A DNA stretch of 36,482 bases from contig JAKFUL010000048.1 of the NCBI GenBank assembly GCA_021732665.1, forward strand, positions 1 through 36,482, read 5' to 3'. This stretch comes from Acetobacteraceae bacterium (lineage in GTDB: Bacteria > Pseudomonadota > Alphaproteobacteria > Acetobacterales > Acetobacteraceae). Positions 24,756 to 32,281 of this stretch are shown one piece after another. The position numbers were made by a program, and so were the translations under genes. The notes under the pieces are model-generated. The model saw nothing but the letters and a program-made list of their open reading frames with translations. It was not told the DNA's origin and did no database searches. Position 1 is the stretch's first letter; every line of letters begins with the position of its first letter.

Positions 24756-24824
24756 GGCGGCGATCCTTGCGGGGGGCTGTGGCCCCGGTCAAGCTGGTGT
24801 GGTTTTTCTGACCAAGGAATGCTG

Positions 24825-25619
24825 ATGACCGAACTCCTCTGGGCGCGGATGACCGCCCCCGAACTCCGCGCCGCCGCCGCCGCCGACACGCTGGTGATCC
24901 TGCCCGTGGCCTCGTTGGAACAGCACGGGCCGCACCTCGCCACCGGCACCGACACCTTTCTGGGCGAGGCGGTGGCCGGGCGCACGGCGGAAAAGCTGCA
25001 CGCGGCCGGCCACAAGGTCGTTGTGCTGCCGGTGGTCTGGCACGGCCTGGCCGAGCACCACATGGCCTTCGGCGGCACCGTCACGCTCGACCAGCCGACC
25101 TTCCTGGCGGTGCTCCGCGGCATTGCCCGCAGCGTCTTCCGCCATGGCTTCCAGCGGCTGATGCTGCTCAACGCCCATGGCGGGAACACTGAGGCGATCG
25201 GCGTGGCGGTCGCCGAAATCGGCAATGAATGGCCGGACCGGAAAGTCGCCGGCGGCACCTATTGGCTGGTGGCGCCGGAGGCGTTTGCGGGGATTCTCGA
25301 GGACCAGCCCGGCGTCATGCATGCCTGCGAGGCCGAGACCTCGATGATGATGCATGTCACGACCGGCACGGTGCGGATGGAACGGATGGCGCAGGCGCAT
25401 GGGCCGCACAGCACCCGCGCCCCGGGCCAGCCGCGCGCGCTCTACTTCCGCCGCAGTTTTTCCGACATGACGCCGACCGGGGTGGTCGGCGATGCGCGCC
25501 GCGCCAGCGAGGCCAAGGGGGCGGCCTGCCTGGAGGCCTTGGGCGTGCAACTCGCCGACATCCTGGGCGATGCCGCGCTCTGGGCCGAGCCCGATCCTTC
25601 CCGGCGCTTCAGCGCCTGA
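24825..25619 (+). CDS. Creatininase-family metal-dependent amidohydrolase
   Basis: A 264-residue protein. The metal-binding start region PVASLEQHGPHLATGTDTFLGE supplies Glu32, His34 and Asp43. Further conserved blocks are LLNAHGGNTEAIG (His118) and HACEAETSMMMHV (Glu). The family includes creatininase and the MftE and FAPy-deaminating enzymes, so the exact substrate cannot be set by sequence alone. AAGGA at 24814-24818 supports the ATG at 24825 rather than the one at 24819. It is divergent from trpG, and its last 11 bases overlap the end of the opposing hydratase gene. Confidence 0.85.
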   Translation: MTELLWARMTAPELRAAAAADTLVILPVASLEQHGPHLATGTDTFLGEAVAGRTAEKLHAAGHKVVVLPVVWHGLAEHHMAFGGTVTLDQPTFLAVLRGIARSVFRHGFQRLMLLNAHGGNTEAIGVAVAEIGNEWPDRKVAGGTYWLVAPEAFAGILEDQPGVMHACEAETSMMMHVTTGTVRMERMAQAHGPHSTRAPGQPRALYFRRSFSDMTPTGVVGDARRASEAKGAACLEALGVQLADILGDAALWAEPDPSRRFSA

Positions 25620-26061
25620 AGAAATGCGCCCCTTCCATGGTGATCACCACCACCCCATCGGCCACCCGCCGGCCCTCATAGAACATGACCGCCACGCCAA
25701 GCTCGGGGCGTGAGCGGCTGGGTTTCAGCTCCACCACCCGGCCGGTGACCGAGAAGGCCTCATCCGGCCTGAGCGGCGCCGGCCAGCGCGTCTCGATGCG
25801 GTTGCCGCCCAGCGAGATCTCGCGGAACAGGCCCGAGCCCGTCACCGCGCCGAACACCACGCCCATGGTGTGCAGCCCGGACGCCACCAGGCCGCCGAAG
25901 AGCGGCGCATTCACCGCCGCCTCGGGGTCGGTGTGAAACGGCTGGCGGTCGAATTTCTGCGCGTATTCGATGATCTCGGCAGCGCTCATGCTGTGCGTGC
26001 CGAAGGAAAACTCCTGGCCCAGGGAGAGGTCATCGAAGGAGGCGAGCGGGATATGCTGCAT
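25609..26061 (-). CDS. MaoC-like (R)-specific enoyl-CoA hydratase-type hot-dog protein
   Basis: A 150-residue single hot-dog domain. The hydratase dyad Asp38/His43 lies in FDRQPFHTDPEAA, and the overhanging segment LFGGLVASGLHTM is typical of MaoC dehydratases. These act on acyl-CoA thioesters, such as in fatty-acid breakdown or polyester supply. No acyl-CoA gene is adjacent, so the pathway is open. It diverges from the SPFH gene with a 38-bp gap. Confidence 0.85.
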   Translation of the reverse strand: MQHIPLASFDDLSLGQEFSFGTHSMSAAEIIEYAQKFDRQPFHTDPEAAVNAPLFGGLVASGLHTMGVVFGAVTGSGLFREISLGGNRIETRWPAPLRPDEAFSVTGRVVELKPSRSRPELGVAVMFYEGRRVADGVVVITMEGAHFFRR

Positions 26062-26099
26062 CGCGCTATGCTGCCGTCAGACAGGCAAGGACACCAGCC

Positions 26100-27056
26100 A
26101 TGGGTTTCATCGAACCGCTCACCATCATTCTCGTCCTCCTCATCGGGCTGGCGGTCTTCACCGTGGCCCAGGGCGTGCGCACCGTGCCCCAGGGCGAGGT
26201 CTGGACGGTGGAGCGCTTCGGCGCCTTCACCCGGCTGCTCAATCCCGGCCTCAATATCATCGTCCCCTTCATCGACCGCATCGGCCGCAAGCTGAACGTG
26301 CAGGAGGTGGTGCTGGACATCCCCGAGCAGAGCGTGATCACCAAGGACAACGCCACAGTCGCGGTCGACGGCATCGTCTATTACCGGGTGATGGACCCGG
26401 TGAAGGCGGCCTATGCGGTGCAGAATTTGCAACAGGCGCTGACAGCGCTGGCCATGACGAATATTCGCGCGGTGATCGGCGAGATGGAGCTGGACGCGAC
26501 CTTGTCGGGGCGTGAACGCATCAATTCCTCGCTGCTGATGATCCTGGACGGTGCGACCGACCCCTGGGGGATGAAGGTCAGCCGCGTGGAGATCCGCAAG
26601 GTGGAGCCGCCGGAGAACCTGATCCGCGCCATGAACCTGCAAATGACGGCCGAGCGTGAGCGCCGCGCCACCGTCATGCGCGCCGAGGGTGACCGCCAGG
26701 CCGCCATCCAGCGTTCGGAGGGCGAGAAGCAGGCGCTGATCCTGCAGGCCGAGGGCCGGCAACTGGCCGCCGAGCGCGATGCCGAGGCGCGCGAGCGCCT
26801 GGCCCAGGCCGAGGCGAACGCCACCCGCCTTGTCGCCGATGCCGCGGCCGGCGCCGGCGACACGGCGCTGCGCTACTTCATCGCGGAAAAATACGTCGCC
26901 GCCTTCGCCATCCTGGCCGCCAACCCGGCCCAGAAACTGGTGCTGGTGCCGATGGAAAGCGCCGCCCTGGCCGGCGGCGTGGTGCAGGCGCTGGAGCTGA
27001 TGCGCGGCCCCCCCAACGCGCCCATGGCGCCGCGCGGTTCGGTGCCCAACACATGA
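26100..27056 (+). CDS. SPFH/stomatin-type membrane protein (QmcA-like)
   Basis: A 318-residue protein. An N-terminal membrane helix (PLTIILVLLIGLAVFTVAQG) leads into the band-7 domain (VPQGEVWTVERFGAFTRLLNPGLNIIVPFIDRI) and then a long helical stretch rich in Glu and Arg (RERRATVMRAEGDRQAAIQR) that drives oligomer formation. Such proteins build membrane microdomain scaffolds and often act with an NfeD partner, which follows here with a four-base overlap. AAGGA precedes the ATG by eight bases. Length is usual for QmcA. Confidence 0.92.
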   Translation: MGFIEPLTIILVLLIGLAVFTVAQGVRTVPQGEVWTVERFGAFTRLLNPGLNIIVPFIDRIGRKLNVQEVVLDIPEQSVITKDNATVAVDGIVYYRVMDPVKAAYAVQNLQQALTALAMTNIRAVIGEMELDATLSGRERINSSLLMILDGATDPWGMKVSRVEIRKVEPPENLIRAMNLQMTAERERRATVMRAEGDRQAAIQRSEGEKQALILQAEGRQLAAERDAEARERLAQAEANATRLVADAAAGAGDTALRYFIAEKYVAAFAILAANPAQKLVLVPMESAALAGGVVQALELMRGPPNAPMAPRGSVPNT

Positions 27057-27469
27057 TGGAGCCCTGGGTCTGGTGGGTCGGCAGCGGCCTGGTGATGCTG
27101 GCGGCGGAGATGCTGCTGCCCGGCGTCTTCCTGTTCTGGATCGGCGCGGCCGCGATCGGCGCGGGGCTGGCCGTGCTTTGGCTGGGCTGGGCTTTCCCCG
27201 CCGCCTGCGTGGCGTTCCTGGTGCTGCTGGCGGCGGGCGTCGGCTTCTCCTGGTCACGCAAGCGGGTGAAACCGCCGGTCAACAATCCGGGTGACGGGCT
27301 GGTCGGGCGGCATGTGCTGCTGATCGAGGATGGCCCGGCCGGCGCGCGGGTGCGGCTGGGTGACAGCGAATGGCCCGCCCGGCTGCTGGCCCCGGCGGAG
27401 CCGGGGACCGGCCTGATGGTGGTGGCGGTGGAGAACACCACGCTGGTGGTCGGCGCCCCGCGGGCCTAG
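27053..27469 (+). CDS. NfeD-family membrane protein
   Basis: A 138-residue short NfeD. Membrane helices span roughly residues 6-70 (WWVGSGLVMLAAEMLLPGVFLFW, ACVAFLVLLAAGVGF). An OB-fold-like C-terminal domain follows (DGLVGRHVLLIEDGPAGARVRLGDSEWPARL). It overlaps the SPFH gene in an ATGA junction, the usual partner arrangement. Its stop overlaps the stop of the large minus-strand gene in a CTAG, so the two operons meet tail to tail with no spacer. Confidence 0.9.
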   Translation: MMEPWVWWVGSGLVMLAAEMLLPGVFLFWIGAAAIGAGLAVLWLGWAFPAACVAFLVLLAAGVGFSWSRKRVKPPVNNPGDGLVGRHVLLIEDGPAGARVRLGDSEWPARLLAPAEPGTGLMVVAVENTTLVVGAPRA

Positions 27470-30021
27470 CCGGCGCGGGCATAGTCCAGCCGCCGGTCCG
27501 CCGCCATGGCGATGGCGGTGCTGATGGATTGCAGCCCGCGAATGGTCTCATCCAGGCTTTCCAGCAGTTCTGGCGCGCGGCTCGCTGCCGGGCGGGAGAG
27601 GCCGCCGCCGCCGGCCAGCCCCTCGGTATCGCGCAGCAGCGATGCGACCTCGCGCCCCACGCCATCCAGGCGCATGAGGGTGGCGGCGACCGCCGGCTCC
27701 TCGGCCGGCGCCAGACGACCCAGGATGGACGCGGCGACCGAGGGGGTGTGCTGCGCTTCGGGCCTTGCCGCCGCCGGGCGGCTCTGCGTCGCCACCGCCA
27801 GCGCGTCCATGGCGCGGCGGGTGGCGTCCGCCATGGGGGCCAGGCTGCCGCCGGTGGCGGCCAGGGCGCCAGCGGTCTCGATCAGCCGGTCGGTCACGCC
27901 ATCCAGCACGGGCCCCAGGGTTTCGAGCGCGGCGAGATGCGCGGCCAGCCCTTCGGCCGCGGGCGGGAAGCCGGCGGCGGCGTGTTCCAGCCCCGCGGTC
28001 AGCGCCCCCAGCCTGGCCTCCAACGTGGCGGCCAGCCTGGCCGGCAGGGTTTCGGCCAGGTGGTGGGCGGCCTGCTCCAGCCGCGGCGCCAGGGTGCCGT
28101 CGCGCTCGGTCAGGGCCTGCTCCACCCCGCCGGCGACGGCGTGGGGCAGGGCCTCGCTCAGCGCCAGCATGCGCTGCACGCCCTCCTCGATCCGCCCCGC
28201 TGTGGCGTCCAGCGCCGGGGTGGCGGCGGCGATGCCCTGGGTGATGGCCATTGGCAGGGCGTCGCCCAGCGCCATCATGCGCAGGGTCGCGGCCTGGACC
28301 CGATCGGCCGAGGCATCGAGCGCGGGTGTCGCGGCGGCGATGCCCTGGGTGATGGCCAGGGGCAGGGCGTCGCCCAGCGCCATCATGCGCTGGGTCGCGG
28401 CCTGGACCCGATCGGCCGAGGCATCGAGCGCGGGTGTCGCGGCGGCGATGCCCTGGGTGATGGCCAGGGGCAGGGCATCGCCCAGCGCCATCATGCGCAA
28501 GGTCGCGGCCTCCACCCGCTGCGCGGTGGCGTCCAGCGCGGGGGTGGCGGCGGCGATGCCCTGGGTGACGGCCTCGGGCATCGCCTCGCTCATCACCGTC
28601 ATGCGCTGGGCCGCGGCTTCGATGCGGCCGGCGGTTTCGGCCAGCGGCGGGGTGGCGCCGGCGATGCCCTCCGCCACCGCCGCACGCATCTCCTGCGCCA
28701 GCTCGCCCGGCAGGGTCTGGCCCAGGCTGCGGATCGCCTGGCCTGCGCCCTCGATGCGCTCGGTCAGCTCGGTCAGGTCCGGCGCCACGCCCTGGCGCAG
28801 CGCGGCCACGGCCAGGCTGGCCAGCTTGGCGCCGAGCGCCTGGCCCAGCAGCGGCGCCAGGCTCTCCGCCAGCTGCGGCGCCAGCGAGGCATGCAGGCTC
28901 TCCGCCACCCCCGACAGGTCATGCGCGGCCAGCGGCGGCACCTCGCCGGCCGAGAGGCTGGCGGAGAGCGCCAGGGCGCGCTTGAGGTCGCCGCCGATGC
29001 TCTCCAGCCGCTCGGTCGCCTCCATCACGCCCAGCGCCAGCATCGGGTCGGGCATGGCGGCTTCCAGACGGGCCAGGACGGCGTCCAGCCGCGCGGCCTC
29101 GGCCGGGTGCTGCTGCGCCAGGGCGGTGCCGATCTCGCCAGGCAGGCTGTCGAGCCGGGCCACGGCGGCGGCGAGGGGCGCGAGGTCGGGCGCGGGAGAG
29201 GCGCCCAGCCGGGCGATGGCGGCCTCCAGGGCGGTGAAATCCGGCGCGGCCGCGGCCTCAAGCCGGGTCTCAAGCCGGGCCACCGCCTGGGCCATGGCGT
29301 CGGGCATCGCGTCCAGCCGGCCGATGGCGGCGTCCAGCGCGGCGCTGTCGGGCGCCGGCAACGCTTCCAGCCGCGCCAGCGCGGCCTCCAGCCCGGCCAG
29401 ATCCCTCGCTGGCGCCCCGGCCATCCGGGCGGCGATCTGCCCGGGCAGGGCGTGCAGCAATTCCGCCAGCCCGGCACCCGCCGCGCCATCGCCCAGCACC
29501 TCGGGCACCTGGGCCAGGGCCTGTTCGGCGCGCGCGGCCATCAGCTCGATGCGCTGGGCGTGGTTGTCGGCGATGCCGGGCAGCAGGGCCAGGGCGCGGG
29601 CGGCGATGGCGCTGCTCTCGGCGCTCTCGTCCAGGCGGGCGATCGCCGCCTCGGCCGAGGTGACGATGCGCTGGCTGGCCTGGCGGGCCTCGGCCATGCC
29701 GCGGCTCGCCTCGGTGCTGTCGCGCTTCAGGCGCATCATCTCCTCGGCCATGCCCTGCATCAGCGCGGCCAGGTTTTCGACCATCTCGCGCCCCGGCACG
29801 GGGGCGGCCGGCGGTGCCAGCGGCGGTGCGACGCCGCGCCTGGCGACCCCCAGCAGCCCGAGCAGCCCCGCCGCCACCCCCAGCCCGGCGGCGGCCAGCG
29901 GCACCCAGGGCTGCGGCATGGCGCCCGAGGCCGCGACCCCCAGCGCGGTGGCGGCCAGCATGGCCAGCGCCGCCGCCGCCATGCCATCGGCACCCAGCGC
30001 GGAAATCCTGGTGGCGGTCAT
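27466..30021 (-). CDS. Large membrane-anchored helical repeat protein at the end of the gas vesicle operon
   Basis: An 851-residue protein with two membrane helices near the N-terminus (residues about 12-32 and 38-60). An alanine-rich helical region fills the rest, including a stretch of LEAALARLEALPAPD-type repeats (residues about 200-300). Five tandem 36-residue repeats at residues 453-632 read IAAATPALDASADRVQAATQ in their first half and keep RMMALGDALPLAITQG in the second. A strong SD (AAGGAGG) precedes the ATG. The frame opens 28 codons further up, but this start is clearly better. It begins 14 bp after the gvpK stop, so it belongs to the gas vesicle transcript. I recognise no family. 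A scaffold or tether is a guess from shape only. Confidence 0.78.
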   Translation of the reverse strand: MTATRISALGADGMAAAALAMLAATALGVAASGAMPQPWVPLAAAGLGVAAGLLGLLGVARRGVAPPLAPPAAPVPGREMVENLAALMQGMAEEMMRLKRDSTEASRGMAEARQASQRIVTSAEAAIARLDESAESSAIAARALALLPGIADNHAQRIELMAARAEQALAQVPEVLGDGAAGAGLAELLHALPGQIAARMAGAPARDLAGLEAALARLEALPAPDSAALDAAIGRLDAMPDAMAQAVARLETRLEAAAAPDFTALEAAIARLGASPAPDLAPLAAAVARLDSLPGEIGTALAQQHPAEAARLDAVLARLEAAMPDPMLALGVMEATERLESIGGDLKRALALSASLSAGEVPPLAAHDLSGVAESLHASLAPQLAESLAPLLGQALGAKLASLAVAALRQGVAPDLTELTERIEGAGQAIRSLGQTLPGELAQEMRAAVAEGIAGATPPLAETAGRIEAAAQRMTVMSEAMPEAVTQGIAAATPALDATAQRVEAATLRMMALGDALPLAITQGIAAATPALDASADRVQAATQRMMALGDALPLAITQGIAAATPALDASADRVQAATLRMMALGDALPMAITQGIAAATPALDATAGRIEEGVQRMLALSEALPHAVAGGVEQALTERDGTLAPRLEQAAHHLAETLPARLAATLEARLGALTAGLEHAAAGFPPAAEGLAAHLAALETLGPVLDGVTDRLIETAGALAATGGSLAPMADATRRAMDALAVATQSRPAAARPEAQHTPSVAASILGRLAPAEEPAVAATLMRLDGVGREVASLLRDTEGLAGGGGLSRPAASRAPELLESLDETIRGLQSISTAIAMAADRRLDYARAG
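28126..28665 (-). repeat. Five tandem 108-bp coding repeats
   Basis: Units of exactly 108 bp (36 codons) lie at 28558-28665, 28450-28557, 28342-28449, 28234-28341 and 28126-28233. The middle three are nearly identical in DNA; the outer two are diverged. The motif GCCATCATGC recurs at 28271, 28379 and 28487. The near-identity of the middle units points to recent expansion, so copy number may vary between strains. Confidence 0.92.
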
Positions 30022-30035
30022 CGCAGCCTCCTTGC

Positions 30036-30317
30036 TCAGAGCAGCCGGCCCAGCGGGCCGAGATCGAGATTGAGTTCGCCGGGCGCGAGGCCCAGCCTTT
30101 CGCACAGCCCCACAACCGCGGCACGGGTGCTGAGCAGGGCGGAACCCAGCCTTTCCACCTCGGCCTCGTCGATGGTGCCGGCTTCCATCCGGCGCAGCGC
30201 CTGCGCCTCCAGCAGCCGGCGGATGAGCTCCACCAGCGTCAGCACAAGCCGCGCCAGGTCACGCTCGGCGGCACCGGGGTCGATCGAGAAGCGGAACAGC
30301 GGCGCGGTCTCGCTCAT
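30036..30317 (-). CDS. gvpK: Gas vesicle protein GvpK
   Basis: A 93-residue protein needed for gas vesicle assembly in several bacteria. The family pattern is clear: ARLVLTLVELIRRLLEAQAL, RRMEAGTIDEAEVERLGSAL and the C-terminal LNLDLGPLG. The ATG overlaps the gvpS stop by four bases. Its exact assembly role is not settled. Confidence 0.95.
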   Translation of the reverse strand: MSETAPLFRFSIDPGAAERDLARLVLTLVELIRRLLEAQALRRMEAGTIDEAEVERLGSALLSTRAAVVGLCERLGLAPGELNLDLGPLGRLL

Positions 30318-30541
30318 GGCCGGGGTGCCGCCGTGACCAGGCGCTGCGCCGTGTCGACGGAGGCGAGCAGCGCGCGCACGCCGACATGGATCAAATCCAC
30401 CCCGGCGAGGGCGATGACGATCTGCCCATCCAGCACCACGCCGGTGTCCAGCAGCTGGTCCAGCACATCGACCAGCGATTGCTGCGGCGCGGCGGGGCCG
30501 GGCAGGGGCTGGCGCGGCATCAGGTCGATCAGGTCAGCCAT
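30314..30541 (-). CDS. gvpS: GvpA-family minor gas vesicle protein (GvpS-like)
   Basis: A 75-residue protein of the GvpA/J/M fold. A short variable N-terminus is followed by SLVDVLDQLLDTGVVLDGQI and ALAGVDLIHVGVRALLASVD, the helix-strand-strand-helix core that packs in the vesicle rib. Its place between gvpL and gvpK matches gvpS in actinobacterial clusters, hence the name; gvpM-like is possible. The ATG overlaps the gvpL stop by eight bases. Such minor proteins are thought to seed or shape vesicle tips. Confidence 0.82.
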   Translation of the reverse strand: MADLIDLMPRQPLPGPAAPQQSLVDVLDQLLDTGVVLDGQIVIALAGVDLIHVGVRALLASVDTAQRLVTAAPRP

Positions 30542-31307
30542 GCAGGCTGGCCTCCCGCGCGAAGGCATAGGGCGGCCAGGGGCCGGAAAGGCTGAGGGTG
30601 AGGCCGGTTTCCTGCAGCGCCGTCGCCTCACCCTCCATCACCGCATGCAGCCGTGGCAGGGCCGGGGCGGGCAGCAGCAGGTTCCAGCCCGCCACCGCGG
30701 CGGGCTGGCGCGGGGTGCTGTGCCAGACGCGGCCGGCGACACTTTCCAGCATGATGCCCAGCGCCTGGGCGGCATCGCGCCGGCGGGCGTCGCGCGCCGC
30801 CGCCAGCGCCTTTTCCAGCCGGCGGTTGAGCATGAAGGCGGTACCGGCGGAGGCGCCCCTGGCCTGCGCCGCCAGTGCCGAAAGCCCGGGGTCATGGCCG
30901 CGCAGCCAGGCCTCATGGGCGGTCACATCCTCGGCCAGGACGATCGACCATTCGCTGTGGCCGCGCACCGCCTCCAGCGCGGCGGCGAATTGCGCCGCCC
31001 CCTCGCGCAGCCATGCCCGCAGCTTGGCCTCATCGGAGAAGAGCGCGCCAAAAGCCAGGGGCAGGATGGCGCCCTGGGTGGCCGCGACCACCTGGTGATG
31101 CGCGGCGGCGCGCGCCGCCAGCCAATCGGGGTCCTCGGTGCGGCATTCCGGCCCGGCCTCGAACCACGCGCGGGGCACGGGGCTGGCGAGGGCGGCCACC
31201 CCCGCCTCCTCGAAGGCGAGCAGCGCCGCGCCGGGCAGGATGGCGCTGACCAGCGGCGGCGTGCCGCCGGCGGCGATCACGGCATAGGTGTAGAGCGCGT
31301 CGTTCAT
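30534..31307 (-). CDS. gvpL: Gas vesicle protein GvpL/GvpF family
   Basis: A 257-residue GvpF/L protein with MNDALYTYAVIAAGG at the start, HHQVVAATQGAILPLAFGALFSDE in the middle of the N-terminal domain, a helical segment, and LSLSGPWPPYAFA at the C-terminus. This is the family signature of an N-terminal ferredoxin-like fold plus a second domain ending in GPWPPY. GvpF/L proteins bind GvpA and help start assembly. The ATG overlaps the J-domain protein's stop by four bases. It is one of three GvpF/L-like proteins in this operon. Confidence 0.92.
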   Translation of the reverse strand: MNDALYTYAVIAAGGTPPLVSAILPGAALLAFEEAGVAALASPVPRAWFEAGPECRTEDPDWLAARAAAHHQVVAATQGAILPLAFGALFSDEAKLRAWLREGAAQFAAALEAVRGHSEWSIVLAEDVTAHEAWLRGHDPGLSALAAQARGASAGTAFMLNRRLEKALAAARDARRRDAAQALGIMLESVAGRVWHSTPRQPAAVAGWNLLLPAPALPRLHAVMEGEATALQETGLTLSLSGPWPPYAFAREASLHG

Positions 31308-32281
31308 GCGGCCTCCGGCGTGATGTCGAGGTAGCGGCCCGGGCGGGCGAGGAAGGCGTTCCGTCGCAAGGGGCCGTTCTGCCGCGCCGCCTGTTGGCGC
31401 AGCAGGCGATAGGCGGCGGTGGCGGCGGCCATGGCCTCCGCACTCGCGCCCGGTGCCTGGGTGTCGGGGTGCAGCGTGGTGGCCAGGCCGCGCCAGCGCA
31501 GGGTCAGCTCGCGCGGCTCCAGCGTGTCGGGCAGGCCGAGGCGGTCCCAGGCCTCGGCCAAGGCGCGGGGGTCGCAGCGCATCATCCGGAAAGCGCCCTG
31601 GGACAGGGCGGGCAGGGGGCCACGCAGGTCGCAGCTGGCGCCCTGGCTGGCGAAACCTGGCAGGGTGCCGAGTGCGGTTTCGATCGCCGCCTCGCCGCCG
31701 GCGAGGACGATCACGGTGGCGCCGGTTTCCGCATCGCCCTGGGCCGGAATGGCCTCGGCGATGGCCAGGACATGGGGGCGCAGCGCTGCCACGAGTGCGG
31801 CGCGGCGGGCCTCGACCTCGCGGCCCAGCAGATCGGCGATGGCCTTTGCCATCGCCTCGCGCGGTCCGGGGGTGAGTTCCCCGCGGCGTGCCATCAGCAC
31901 CGCCTCGGGCTGCCAGCGCAGGATCACCTCCCATTGGTGGTGGGTGCCGTGGCGGGACAGCGCGGCGCCCAGTTCCTCGGCGGCGCCGGCCAGCATGGGG
32001 GCGAGCTCGGCCTCCGGGCAGATCGCGGCACCGGGGTCGCAGGCCAGGAAGGGGCCGGCCTGGCAGAGCGCTTCCAGCCGCTGCTGGACGGCGGCGAGGT
32101 TGCGCAGCAGCGCCGCCTTGTCGCGCTTGAGGAAAAAGGCGCGCGACGGCGCCTCGGCCGGCTGCGCCAGCCCCGCCACCGGCCCGGCCGGCAGCAGCCG
32201 CACCGCGCCGCCGAGCATGGCGGCCCGCGCCGGCCCATCCGCGACCGGCACCACGCCCAGCAGCCTTATTCCGTGTTCCAA
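31304..32281 (-). CDS. GvpF/L-like protein with C-terminal J domain
   Basis: A 325-residue protein. Residues about 5-230 follow the GvpF/L layout in diverged form: GIRLLGVVPVADG, NLAAVQQRLEALCQAGPFLA, HHQWEVILRW, VIVLAGGEAAIE and LRGPLPALSQGAFRM in place of the GPWPPYSF ending. Residues about 236-300 look like a J domain: a helix, LRWRGLATTLHPDTQ with the HPD triad at 271-273, then a helix ending AYRLLRQQ. J domains activate Hsp70 (DnaK), so the protein may bring DnaK to GvpA. The start is TTG, backed by a full AGGAGG seven bases upstream (32289-32294). It overlaps the CDC48-type gene by 16 bases. Confidence 0.75.
   Translation of the reverse strand: MEHGIRLLGVVPVADGPARAAMLGGAVRLLPAGPVAGLAQPAEAPSRAFFLKRDKAALLRNLAAVQQRLEALCQAGPFLACDPGAAICPEAELAPMLAGAAEELGAALSRHGTHHQWEVILRWQPEAVLMARRGELTPGPREAMAKAIADLLGREVEARRAALVAALRPHVLAIAEAIPAQGDAETGATVIVLAGGEAAIETALGTLPGFASQGASCDLRGPLPALSQGAFRMMRCDPRALAEAWDRLGLPDTLEPRELTLRWRGLATTLHPDTQAPGASAEAMAAATAAYRLLRQQAARQNGPLRRNAFLARPGRYLDITPEAA

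Noticed and set aside
24756..24824. trp leader/attenuator or T-box upstream of trpG
   Set aside because: Only 69 bp of gap, with no run of tryptophan codons or T-box features visible.
28126..28665. Regular repeats considered as a CRISPR array
   Set aside because: Units are contiguous 108-bp coding repeats without unique spacers and keep the reading frame.
27370..30336. A 988-codon plus-strand frame with repeated histidine/glutamine/glycine blocks
   Set aside because: It is antisense to the gas-vesicle-linked helical protein; its repeats come from the 108-bp units, and the minus frame has the strong SD and the membrane helices.
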